This document shows, piece by piece, positions 38,994-45,337 of a DNA stretch of 45,337 bases; position 1 is the first letter of the stretch; the number at the start of each line of letters is the position of its first letter. The stretch comes from a virus, in IMG/VR virus record IMGVR_UViG_3300042368_000839, positions 1 through 45,337 of that record. One strand, given 5' to 3'. The translations under genes and the position numbers were made by a program. The notes under the pieces were generated by a model. The model had not been told where the DNA came from. It did not search any database and worked only from the letters and a program-made list of their open reading frames with translations.

Positions 38994-39209
38994 TCAGCGC
39001 CAGTAAGTGACGCCATCATTGCAGCGCCAGCCGATCCTGTCAGGGTTGCCTTTCATCTCCCCAACCTTGACGCAGTCATGGGTAGCAGCAAACTGCACCC
39101 ATTCTCTTTCTTTTAGAACCCCTCCAATTACGGCGAGTGAAAAACCCCCAACTACAAGGATTGCACACAATGAAACGATGCAAAAGTCAGAAAACTCAGA
39201 CTTGGACAT
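38994..39209 (-). CDS. Small membrane protein with C-terminal Cys-containing domain
   Basis: A 71-residue protein with one membrane segment (FCIVSLCAILVVGGFSLAVIGGVL) and a soluble end containing VQFAATHDCVKVGEMKG...GWRCNDGVTYWR. The Cys pair and 'GVTYWR' ending resemble small periplasmic/membrane proteins of phages and enterobacteria. The DNA is richer in A+T than most of the window. It converges with the preceding gene without overlap. Function unknown. Confidence 0.6.
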   Translation of the reverse strand: MSKSEFSDFCIVSLCAILVVGGFSLAVIGGVLKEREWVQFAATHDCVKVGEMKGNPDRIGWRCNDGVTYWR

Positions 39210-39256
39210 AGCGGTTTAGAGCGAGTGGATAGAATGAACAGAACAGCACTAAGATC

Positions 39257-39331
39257 ATGCCCAAAGGCGGCAAGCCCTACGGAACCGGCAAGGGCGGCGG
39301 GAAGAAGAAGCGCGGCGACTGGGAGATCTGA
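39257..39331 (+). CDS. Tiny Gly/Lys-rich peptide
   Basis: A 24-residue reading frame, MPKGGKPYGTGKGGGKKKRG followed by a short end. Too short for prediction of fold; basic and glycine-rich, so may bind nucleic acid. It ends at the stop of the next leftward gene without overlap. Confidence 0.35.
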   Translation: MPKGGKPYGTGKGGGKKKRGDWEI

Positions 39332-39529
39332 TCAGCCCTGCCGCCCACGACGGCGCCGAGCTCTGCGCTTGCGTCCGATGCTGGGATCAGGCGTAACAAC
39401 GAAACAGGTTGCCTCCCATCGGGGTGACGGCGACGAATAGGCATTGCGGATCTGCTGTGCTCCGATGCTGGCCATCAGTCCTGCGAATGGACTGGCAGGC
39501 AGTGGGCACGGGTGCGCTGCGAGATCCAT
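39332..39529 (-). CDS. Small hypothetical protein, basic tail
   Basis: A 65-residue protein from ATG 39529 (MDLAAHPCPLPASPFAGLMASIG...), ending in a basic Arg-rich tail (RKRRARRRRGRQG). ATGA overlap with the upstream gene. Weakly supported by the overlap and by strand continuity. Confidence 0.4.
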   Translation of the reverse strand: MDLAAHPCPLPASPFAGLMASIGAQQIRNAYSSPSPRWEATCFVVTPDPSIGRKRRARRRRGRQG

Positions 39530-39672
39530 CACCACTCCCCCTCCCGCCACACCCTGAGCACTCTGGCGCCAGGACCAGCCAGCTCTAGGGCAGATGCGAT
39601 GGCCTGGGCCTGGCTGACGGCGTAGAGCTCGATGGGGCCGGTGGTTAGCTGGACGTGGTAGAGGCGGGGCAT
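39529..39672 (-). CDS. Small beta-alpha protein
   Basis: A 47-residue protein: RLYHVQLTTGPIELYAVSQAQAIASALELAGPGARVLRVWREGEW. Strand, strand, helix, strand. The ATG is preceded by GGAGGCCCAG, the same end-of-gene string as at 36943 and 37482. Function unknown. Confidence 0.55.
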   Translation of the reverse strand: MPRLYHVQLTTGPIELYAVSQAQAIASALELAGPGARVLRVWREGEW

Positions 39673-39899
39673 TACTGGGCCTCCAGTTCGGTGGCGATGG
39701 CGAGGAGTTCGGAGCGGACCTTGCGGCGGTTTGCTGCCCGATCGGTTCGAGCAGCCGTGTGTGGCACGACCTGATCCGCAGCAGCGCGGAGGGCGGCGGC
39801 GATGCAGACTTCCTGCCAGTTGTCCTCCAGGGGACAAAGCTCGTAGCGATCGTCGAACGCGGCCACGATGGCTTGGGCCGCTGGGGAGAGGTCAGCCAT
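39672..39899 (-). CDS. Hypothetical protein, ELEAQ ending
   Basis: A 75-residue helical protein from ATG 39899: MADLSPAAQAIVAAFDDRYELCPLEDNWQEVCIAAALRAAADQ and ending LAIATELEAQ. Preceded by AGGAGG. Its end repeats the GAACTGGAGGCCCAG string. Similar in style to phage proteins of unknown role with 'NWQEVCIAAALRAAAD'. Confidence 0.65.
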   Translation of the reverse strand: MADLSPAAQAIVAAFDDRYELCPLEDNWQEVCIAAALRAAADQVVPHTAARTDRAANRRKVRSELLAIATELEAQ

Positions 39900-40413
39900 G
39901 GTTGGCCTCCTGCCGCAGCACCTTGGCCGCCTGCGCATACTCGCCGGAGCCGTGGAGGGCGAACCGGTCGAGCCAGGTGGCGACCTCACAGATTGCGTCA
40001 CGCGCTTCTGGGTGCCATTTATCGGGCTCGTCGCCTTCGCTGATCGCATTGGCCACCCTCTCCACCAACCCCCCAGGCTGGGCCTCGGCGCTGGCGGCGC
40101 GGAGTACGGTTATGGCGGGATCGGGAGTCGGATCGGCAGCATCCAACGCAATCAGGCGGTCGAGCTTGTCTTGCACGATGTTCATCTGAATTCGTTCGCC
40201 CGTCTCTAAGACGCGGAACGCTGGGGCGGCCTCTAGGGCTTCGATGCGTTGGTTCTGCTCTGTGCTGCATACAACAAGATCGTTTCGGGCTATGCACAGA
40301 GCCCGGAGGGTGTCGTTGAGTTCGAGCATGCAGGAGTGGGTCGCGCTGCCATCGGCGGCTTCGGATGCGACGAGGGCCCACTGCTCAGGCGTGGCGCGGT
40401 GCTGGTCGGTCAT
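39892..40413 (-). CDS. Hypothetical phage protein
   Basis: A 173-residue protein starting MTDQHRATPEQWALVASEAADGS. Helical core (LNDTLRALCIARNDLVVCSTEQNQRIEALE), a Pro-rich middle and a helical end with VERVANAISEGDEPDKWHPEARDAICEVATWLD. The GGAGA site lies just before the ATG. Similar modular genes occur in this phage group; no assigned function. Confidence 0.7.
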   Translation of the reverse strand: MTDQHRATPEQWALVASEAADGSATHSCMLELNDTLRALCIARNDLVVCSTEQNQRIEALEAAPAFRVLETGERIQMNIVQDKLDRLIALDAADPTPDPAITVLRAASAEAQPGGLVERVANAISEGDEPDKWHPEARDAICEVATWLDRFALHGSGEYAQAAKVLRQEANHG

Positions 40414-40440
40414 GGCGTGTCTCCGTGGTGGGGTGAGCGA

Positions 40441-40623
40441 TCAAGCAGCCAACATCCGCCGAACCGTGGTGCGTGAACACCCCAGTCGATCAGCGATGCG
40501 CTGCTGTGTCCAGCCATCGCGGCGCCAGCGGCGGGCGCGTTGCTGGCGGGATTCCGTCAGCCACAACAGGAACAGCGCGGGCAATAACAGCAGCACCAAG
40601 AAGGTGCAGAAAATCGTGGTCAT
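40441..40623 (-). CDS. Membrane-anchored helix-turn-helix protein
   Basis: A 60-residue protein: membrane segment (IFCTFLVLLLLPALFLLWL), a basic linker (ESRQQRARRWRRDG) and a resolvase-type HTH (WTQQRIADRLGCSRTTVRRMLAA). The start ATG 40623 is chosen because the longer frame would add an unlikely Arg/Trp-rich stretch. A -10-like TATGAT lies at 40664-40669 on the reverse strand. An HTH tethered to the membrane is unusual for a phage of this size. Confidence 0.7.
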   Translation of the reverse strand: MTTIFCTFLVLLLLPALFLLWLTESRQQRARRWRRDGWTQQRIADRLGCSRTTVRRMLAA

Positions 40624-40663
40624 GGCAAGCAATGGCGAGTGGCGGGCCTGTGCCCGTAGCAAA

Positions 40664-40669
40664 ATCATA
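40664..40669 (-). promoter_or_regulatory. -10-like element before the membrane HTH gene
   Basis: TATGAT on the reverse strand, identical to the hexamer in front of the sigma factor gene. Spacing to the ATG at 40623 is about 40 bases. No clear -35 hexamer. Confidence 0.4.
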
Positions 40670-40699
40670 CCGCAGCGGTTCCGGTTCCGCACCCCTCGG

Positions 40700-43072
40700 T
40701 CAGTAGTGAAACCAATCCACCACCGACTCCAGGCGACTGGCCCAGCTGTGCCGGCGGATGATCTCGACAACCTCTTCGGCGCTCATCACGTCCGGCGAAT
40801 TCAGCGCCTTGCGGACGTTCTTCGTAAAGCCGCCCTGACTGCGCGTCACTTTCAGCTGCGGCAGATCCTCCGGCAGGTTGGGGATGTCGGTGCTGATGAT
40901 CGGGATCCCCAGCGTGGCGTACACCCAGCATTTCAGCGGGTTCATCGCCGCCGTGAGATTCGTTTTCAGGTGCGGGATGATCGCCACGTCAAACGTCGCC
41001 AGGTAGGTGCGCAGCTCGTCATAGGGCACTGGGCCCACGTAGCGAATGTTCCGCCGCTGTGGCAGCTGGGTGGCCACGTGCGTGCTGCCGATCAGCAGCA
41101 CTAGGTCGTCAGGGTTTTTGGCTGCTACGTGCTCCACCAATGGCCAGTCCAGTTTCGACTCCAGGTTTCCGGCATAGCCGATGATCCCCCGGAAATTGCC
41201 GGGCGCTACCAACTGCTCCCGCAGGTCAGCCACCTCTGCCGCGTCCGGTGCGCCGGTGAAATCCACGCCATTGGCCACTACCTGCGCCTTCGTGGGGCTG
41301 AGTCTGCCGATGCTCTGCAGCGTGTGCCGGCAGTTGTAAAGGCCCATGTCGGCCAGATCAAGGATGGCGCGGTAGTGCTCCGTGAGCTCTGTTTTCCGCT
41401 CGGCGGATGTGTTGGGCCATGCCCTGTGATCGTCTACCACGTCGCCTATCACGTAGTCCGTGGGCAGGGCTGCGGCGATCCGCTCGGCGTGCCGATAGTA
41501 CGGATAGACCCAGAGCCCCACCTTGGCGCCGGGGAAGCGCGCTAGGGCCTGCTCCACCAGCCCTTGGCAGTACCGCTCGATGAAGTCGCCCTGTTCAGCC
41601 ACGCTGAGCCCTGCAGGCATCACTGGCGTGCGGATGGCAAGCTTGCCTCTGTCCAGCAGCCCGACCCTTTTCCGCTGCGCGTAACGGTGCAACAGCCGGT
41701 GATGCCGGTTCTGGCTTTGCTCCAGCTTGCGCAGGTCCAGCGTGCTAAGCGGTTTCTCCACCAACAGCACCTGGTCCACGTCATTCCGGCTGGCCAGGTA
41801 CTTTGCCACCATGTCCACCCGCCTGCCAAACACCCCAGCGTCGTTCTGTTTCCAGAGCATCAAGATGATCCGCCGACCAGGCTCAGGTAGCCCGATCAAT
41901 GATCTGGCGGCGTAACTGATCGCTCGGCGGCTGGGCTGGGACAGGAGGTGGCGCATGGTGGTAGCTCCAGAGGCATAGGACAGGTGCTGGTGCGCGAGGC
42001 GCTGATTCACCTCCCGATCGGCAGCGCTCAGTGGCTGCAGCTGGCGGATCGCGTCGGGCAGTTCGGCGGGCGACTCCACAAACGAAATCCCCCGAAACCC
42101 CCAGTCCGCCAGCATCTGCAGCGGCGGGGTAGGTGTGGCGATCAGCCTGATGCCGGCCGCCAGCGCGTCGCACGCTTTGGCCGGCAGCTGATACCGGCTG
42201 GCCTCGCGGGACTGATCCTGCAGCAGCACCGCCGCATCAGCTAGCGCGAGGCAGGCGGGCATAGCCGCGAATGCCACGCTGTCGATCATTGCGGCCTGAT
42301 CGCCGGCTGCGCGGGTGATGTCGTTCACAATCCCTTGGTCGGGAATGCGGCCGATGAATGCCGCGCCAGCACCTGGCACCTGGGCCACGGCCTGAGCGAT
42401 GACGTCGAGGCCCTTGTGCCGCTGCGGCGTGCCTAGGAACATCACCAGCGGGGTGCAGCGGCGGCGGATCTCCAGCAGCTCAGTGGGCGGCTCAGCCTGC
42501 GGCGATTGAAACGCATCCAGGTCGCGCAGGTGGGCGATGATCTCCCCGCCGTGCAGTGCCTGCAGCTCGGTGTTGCAGGTGATGATGTGATCAGCGGCCT
42601 TGGTGAGCTGCTGTGCCGCCAGCGTCCAAAACGGCGAGTAGGGGGCCTCGCCAAGCCGTTCGGGGAACTGCTGCTGCAGCGCCAGCGGCGAGAGCGGGGC
42701 ATCGTTCGGATCAATGAACGCCAACTCGTGATCATCGATGTCAACGATCAGCCGGGCGCCGTTGCGCTCAGCGATGGCAATGCCCAGCAGCACTGACGGC
42801 AGCCGGGCTTTGCAGGCGATCACCACGTCTGCATCGGTGGCCGCGGCGACGCGGCGGCAGCGATGAATCAGCGCCGCGACGGTTTTGGGCTCAGGGATCA
42901 CAGTGATCGGCTCACCTCGCAACGGCGCCCACACCTCACGGCCTAGGTGGGAGAACCCGAAGGCGATCAGCTGGACCTCAGAGAATGCCAGCGCGGCGGC
43001 ACGGGCGATCAGATGGGCCCGGCCGATGCAGTTGTGGTGGGCGTCCCACCCAATGACGATGCAGCGAGTCAT
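40700..43072 (-). CDS. Tandem glycosyltransferase, two GT-B (GT4-like) units in one chain
   Basis: A 790-residue protein. The frame opens at 43186, but ATG 43072 gives a clean Rossmann start MTRCIVIGWDAHHNCIGRAH, so I use it. First unit (1-360): LIVDIDDHELAFIDP, HIITCNTELQALHG, MFLGTPQRHKGLDVIAQAVAQV and LADAAVLLQDQ... with the usual donor-binding region. Second unit (about 390-790): IILMLWKQNDAGVFGRRVDMVAKYLASR, DYVIGDVVDDHRAW, VVANGVDF, GYAGNLESKLDWPLVEHVA and FDVAIIPHLK...AMNPLKCWVYATLGIPII. Two successive transferases suggest a disaccharide or two-step modification. Possible targets are host surface polysaccharide, virion proteins or modified DNA bases. The methyltransferase lies in the same leftward block. 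Target is unknown. Confidence 0.85.
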   Translation of the reverse strand: MTRCIVIGWDAHHNCIGRAHLIARAAALAFSEVQLIAFGFSHLGREVWAPLRGEPITVIPEPKTVAALIHRCRRVAAATDADVVIACKARLPSVLLGIAIAERNGARLIVDIDDHELAFIDPNDAPLSPLALQQQFPERLGEAPYSPFWTLAAQQLTKAADHIITCNTELQALHGGEIIAHLRDLDAFQSPQAEPPTELLEIRRRCTPLVMFLGTPQRHKGLDVIAQAVAQVPGAGAAFIGRIPDQGIVNDITRAAGDQAAMIDSVAFAAMPACLALADAAVLLQDQSREASRYQLPAKACDALAAGIRLIATPTPPLQMLADWGFRGISFVESPAELPDAIRQLQPLSAADREVNQRLAHQHLSYASGATTMRHLLSQPSRRAISYAARSLIGLPEPGRRIILMLWKQNDAGVFGRRVDMVAKYLASRNDVDQVLLVEKPLSTLDLRKLEQSQNRHHRLLHRYAQRKRVGLLDRGKLAIRTPVMPAGLSVAEQGDFIERYCQGLVEQALARFPGAKVGLWVYPYYRHAERIAAALPTDYVIGDVVDDHRAWPNTSAERKTELTEHYRAILDLADMGLYNCRHTLQSIGRLSPTKAQVVANGVDFTGAPDAAEVADLREQLVAPGNFRGIIGYAGNLESKLDWPLVEHVAAKNPDDLVLLIGSTHVATQLPQRRNIRYVGPVPYDELRTYLATFDVAIIPHLKTNLTAAMNPLKCWVYATLGIPIISTDIPNLPEDLPQLKVTRSQGGFTKNVRKALNSPDVMSAEEVVEIIRRHSWASRLESVVDWFHY

Positions 43073-43701
43073 GGCGTTGGGGTGGGTAGTGGCAGGGCGT
43101 GGGGGGGGAGCAGCCAGCCGCCGTAGACCATTGCTGGGTTGGCCATCTGCCAGTAGGGCGGGCCGTCTGGTGGGCACCACCAGCATTCGCCATCAAGATC
43201 ACGCCACCCTTTCTCGCGCTCCCAAGGCCGCTCAGCCACGGGCACCGGCTCGGTGGTGGGGCGGGCGAAGTGGGTGAGGATGGCGCCACATAGATCGGCA
43301 ACATCTTCGGCGCAGACATTGCCGATCAGTCGCGCAGTAGGTTCCCAGCCGAAAGCGCACTCTCGAACCGCCGTTGCAATGGATGCGATTCGCTCCGTCA
43401 CCCCCTCCGGCTCGGGTTCGCCAACACCGAAATAGGGGCAGGCTGGATCACCGAATCGACCGCAATCGTCCACGTTTGCCGGGGCGATACCGCACATAGG
43501 ACACTCCCGAACTTGAACGGGCTTTCCGTCGCCAAGGTTCCGCCAATGAAACAGCCCATCCCCCTCCGGCTCGGGCTGGGCCAGGGCGGCGCGGGCGCGG
43601 TTTACAGCGGCCTGAAACCTTAGGCCATCATTGGTGTCGATTACATCGTTTTCAACTGCCCCTAGCAATCGTTGCAGTTCGGCGCGGTAATCAGTGCTCA
43701 T
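43069..43701 (-). CDS. Hypothetical phage protein with Cys-rich middle
   Basis: A 210-residue protein. Helical start (YRAELQRLLGAVEN...), Cys-rich middle (CPMCGIAP, CGRFGDPACPYF), and a conserved-looking end (VPVAERPWEREKGWRDLDGECWWCPPDGPPYWQMANP) that I know from small phage proteins of unknown role. It overlaps the glycosyltransferase start by four bases. Confidence 0.7.
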   Translation of the reverse strand: MSTDYRAELQRLLGAVENDVIDTNDGLRFQAAVNRARAALAQPEPEGDGLFHWRNLGDGKPVQVRECPMCGIAPANVDDCGRFGDPACPYFGVGEPEPEGVTERIASIATAVRECAFGWEPTARLIGNVCAEDVADLCGAILTHFARPTTEPVPVAERPWEREKGWRDLDGECWWCPPDGPPYWQMANPAMVYGGWLLPPHALPLPTPTP

Positions 43702-43976
43702 CGTTCATCTCCAGTGTGTGTGAATCCATCCAGCCAGTCCGCCACTGAACTGGACCCGCCGTGGCGCTCCCTCAGCACCTGCCCCAGCTCACCGGCGACG
43801 CTGCGGGCGACACCAGAGCACATCTCGCACGGCTTAGAGCACCGCGCCGGCATGGGGCAGGCGGCCAGGGATAGCCGGATGGAGGGTGTTGGTGGGCGCC
43901 GGGCCTGATCGCTGGTGACAGGCGCGGTGGCAATGCGGGCCATGGCCTGCTGGGTGGGGGTGGTGTAGGTGATCAT
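43698..43976 (-). CDS. Hypothetical protein
   Basis: A 92-residue protein (MITYTTPTQQAMARIATAPV...), with Cys residues at SLAACPMPARCSKPCEMCSG and an end VADWLDGFTHTGDER. Overlaps both neighbours by four bases. No known family. Confidence 0.55.
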   Translation of the reverse strand: MITYTTPTQQAMARIATAPVTSDQARRPPTPSIRLSLAACPMPARCSKPCEMCSGVARSVAGELGQVLRERHGGSSSVADWLDGFTHTGDER

Positions 43977-44116
43977 CGTGATGGGGTGGGGTTGTGGATC
44001 CGGTCGTTCACGATCCGCCGCAGCAGATCGTTCATCCCCTCGCCAGGCCGGAGCTGGCGGCGGAGCGCCTCGACCTCGGGGAGGGTGAGGCAGATGGTTA
44101 GGCGGCGGGTTTCCAT
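43973..44116 (-). CDS. Short ribbon-helix-helix-like protein
   Basis: A 47-residue protein: METRRLTICLTLPEVEALRRQL then PGEGMNDLLRRIVNDRIHN. Strand-helix-helix layout as in the RHH family. The start ATG 44116 overlaps the methyltransferase stop. May regulate this leftward block. Confidence 0.55.
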   Translation of the reverse strand: METRRLTICLTLPEVEALRRQLRPGEGMNDLLRRIVNDRIHNPTPSR

Positions 44117-45090
44117 TAGGCGGTCTCTAGGTCGAAGAGGGATGACTGATCGCCGGGCTGATCCGGCTCGCCGGCCAGCTCCAGGTTCCGCACTGCCTGC
44201 CGGTAGTAGCTGGGCTTCAGCTCGATGCCGACGCCACGGCGGCCAGCTTGCACCGCCCCGTAGACCTCGCTGCCGACGCCCATGAAGGGGGTCAGCACGG
44301 TCTCGCCGGGGTTGCTCCACATCACCACGGCTCGGTCAATCACGTCCAGCTGAAGCGGGTGCACGTGCTTCTCGTCTTCGCCATCCCTAGCGCTGCGGAA
44401 CTGCAGCACGTTGTCAATCCTGATGTCATCCCAAACGCTGGAGGCGTACTGCCGCCAAATCCATTGGCTGTACTGATTTTTTTTCTGATCTCCCTTCATA
44501 CCTTTGTACCCGTTCAGGTCAGCTGGGACAGTTCGCTCGCCGCTGTAGTGCAGCAGGCCTACTTCGTGAGTCACTGGAACCGGATTCTCGCCCTTGCGGC
44601 GGAACATCAGCAGGTAGTCAGCGTTAGCGATGCTGTTGCGCGTGGAGTCCTCGCACAGTGTCTTGTGATGCAAGCTCTTCATCATGGTGCGATTGCGTAC
44701 CAGCAGCGGCTCCTTCCAGATCACCCGCCGGCCGCCATAAGCAAATCCTCGGGCTTCGTGCTCGCGGATGATCCGGCCAGGCAGATCAAACATGGCATCG
44801 CATCCGGCATTGCTTAGCGGAATGTCCATGCAATGAACCGCTGAGATCCTGCCCGGCATTGTGATCCGGGAGATTTCGTCAATGCAAAATCCGTAATGAG
44901 CGAAAAACTCGTCATAGTTCAGGCAGTTGGACATATCCCGATCGTCGCTGCTGTACTGATACAGCCCGGCAAAGGGCGGAGAGTAGACGGTGAGGTGTAC
45001 CGATTCATCTGGCAGGCCTTGCATTACTTCAATGCAGTCGCCGTTGTAGATGGCGTAGTTGTCTGTGATGAGCTGATCCTTTACAGCCAT
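44116..45090 (-). CDS. DNA methyltransferase, amino-group (N6/N4) class
   Basis: A 324-residue enzyme. Motif IV is SPPF (residues 37-40, YSPPFAGLY) near the N-terminus. The SAM-binding FxGxG (FMGVGSEVYGAVQAGRRGVGIEL) comes at 269-290, so the order is that of beta-type amino methyltransferases. The middle target recognition region includes RNRTMMKSLHHKTLCEDSTRN. No restriction partner is visible, so it is likely a solitary enzyme protecting phage DNA or acting with the helicase next door. The helicase ends inside it by a short overlap (45081-45090). Confidence 0.9.
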   Translation of the reverse strand: MAVKDQLITDNYAIYNGDCIEVMQGLPDESVHLTVYSPPFAGLYQYSSDDRDMSNCLNYDEFFAHYGFCIDEISRITMPGRISAVHCMDIPLSNAGCDAMFDLPGRIIREHEARGFAYGGRRVIWKEPLLVRNRTMMKSLHHKTLCEDSTRNSIANADYLLMFRRKGENPVPVTHEVGLLHYSGERTVPADLNGYKGMKGDQKKNQYSQWIWRQYASSVWDDIRIDNVLQFRSARDGEDEKHVHPLQLDVIDRAVVMWSNPGETVLTPFMGVGSEVYGAVQAGRRGVGIELKPSYYRQAVRNLELAGEPDQPGDQSSLFDLETA

Positions 45091-45337
45091 TGCGGGAGCC
45101 TCGGTGTAGTGGTGTAGAGATTGGTGCGCTTGATCGTGGTGGCGTTGTTCATCTGCGCCACCAGTTCCTCAAACATGGCGGACGCTCGCTCAGCCTTGCC
45201 GCGCATGTTTGCCAGCACTCTGGCCTCGCCCTCGGTGGCGATCACGTCAAGGTGGACCGTGCTCTGCTGGCCAAAGCGCCAGCAGCGGCGAACTGATTGG
45301 TAGTACTGCTCATAGCTGTGACTGGCGAACGTCACCA
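45081..45337 (-). CDS. SNF2-type helicase, C-terminal part only
   Basis: The frame runs off the right edge, so this is the end of a larger gene. Motif VI of SF2/SNF2 helicases is clear: SYEQYYQSVRRCWRFGQQSTVHLDVI (Q-x2-R-R-x2-R-x-G-Q). After it a helical tail and a basic end (TIKRTNLYTTTPRLPQWL). The methyltransferase start lies inside its final codons. Confidence 0.85.
   Translation of the reverse strand, partial: VTFASHSYEQYYQSVRRCWRFGQQSTVHLDVIATEGEARVLANMRGKAERASAMFEELVAQMNNATTIKRTNLYTTTPRLPQWL

Noticed and set aside
1-45337. Integrase, excisionase, repressor, plasmid origin, insertion sequences
   Set aside because: No serine or tyrosine recombinase motifs, no cI-like repressor, no inverted-repeat-flanked transposase found. 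Prophage status cannot be decided from this window.

Overview
The window is one continuous stretch of a tailed-phage or prophage genome with lambda-like siphovirus gene order, cut at both ends: terminase at the left edge, a SNF2-type helicase at the right. No integrase, repressor or clear host gene is visible, so free phage and prophage cannot be told apart. The likely host is a GC-rich picocyanobacterium (Synechococcus/Cyanobium type). This rests mainly on a sigma-70 factor at 33887-34945 whose N-terminus (IGRIPLLTPAEEIELG) matches cyanobacterial group 2 sigma factors as I remember them, and on fibre proteins of a cyanophage style. The host call is inference.

Layout. 1-3100: large terminase, a small reverse-strand ribbon-helix-helix-like gene, an HNH endonuclease, an unrecognised 210-residue protein, then a 500-base non-coding array of phased GGCNN pentamers with regularly spaced hairpins that ends in an intrinsic terminator. 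3104-9043: neck protein, portal, a second HNH enzyme, a fused prohead protease-major capsid protein and head completion proteins. 9046-11977: fibre-like proteins. 11987-24301: tail terminator, tail tube, G/GT chaperones with a -1 frameshift signal, tape measure with a lytic domain, M/L/K-like tip proteins, a J-like tip protein ending in a LamG-like domain, and two more tail proteins. 24349-29075: an S74 fibre and accessory structural proteins. 29114-31800: lysis region with small membrane proteins, a glycoside-hydrolase-like protein and a two-domain endolysin. 31800-33784: third HNH, metallophosphoesterase, two small divergent genes. 33813-34945: a tRNA-like sequence and the reverse-strand sigma factor. 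35036-38993: rightward operon of small genes with Gp157-like protein and dCTP deaminase. 38994-45337: mostly leftward genes, including a membrane-anchored HTH protein, a tandem glycosyltransferase, a DNA methyltransferase and the helicase.

How it works together. The rightward block builds head, tail and lysis functions in the usual late order. The right-hand blocks hold nucleotide metabolism (dCTP deaminase), transcription (sigma factor, HTH proteins), DNA modification (methyltransferase, helicase) and possibly surface or DNA glycosylation.

The most unusual element is the array at 2544-3050. The phasing is exact over 15-16 pentamers per block. Three hairpin cassettes start 127 bases apart with compensatory stem changes, a fourth, simpler hairpin sits one period later, and a terminator closes the region. 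The gene just upstream (1880-2512) has a pattern that recalls RAMP/Cas7-like RNA-binding proteins. A protein-plus-repeat-RNA system is my main hypothesis for something undescribed here. The array is seen directly; the protein's fold and any joint function are inference.
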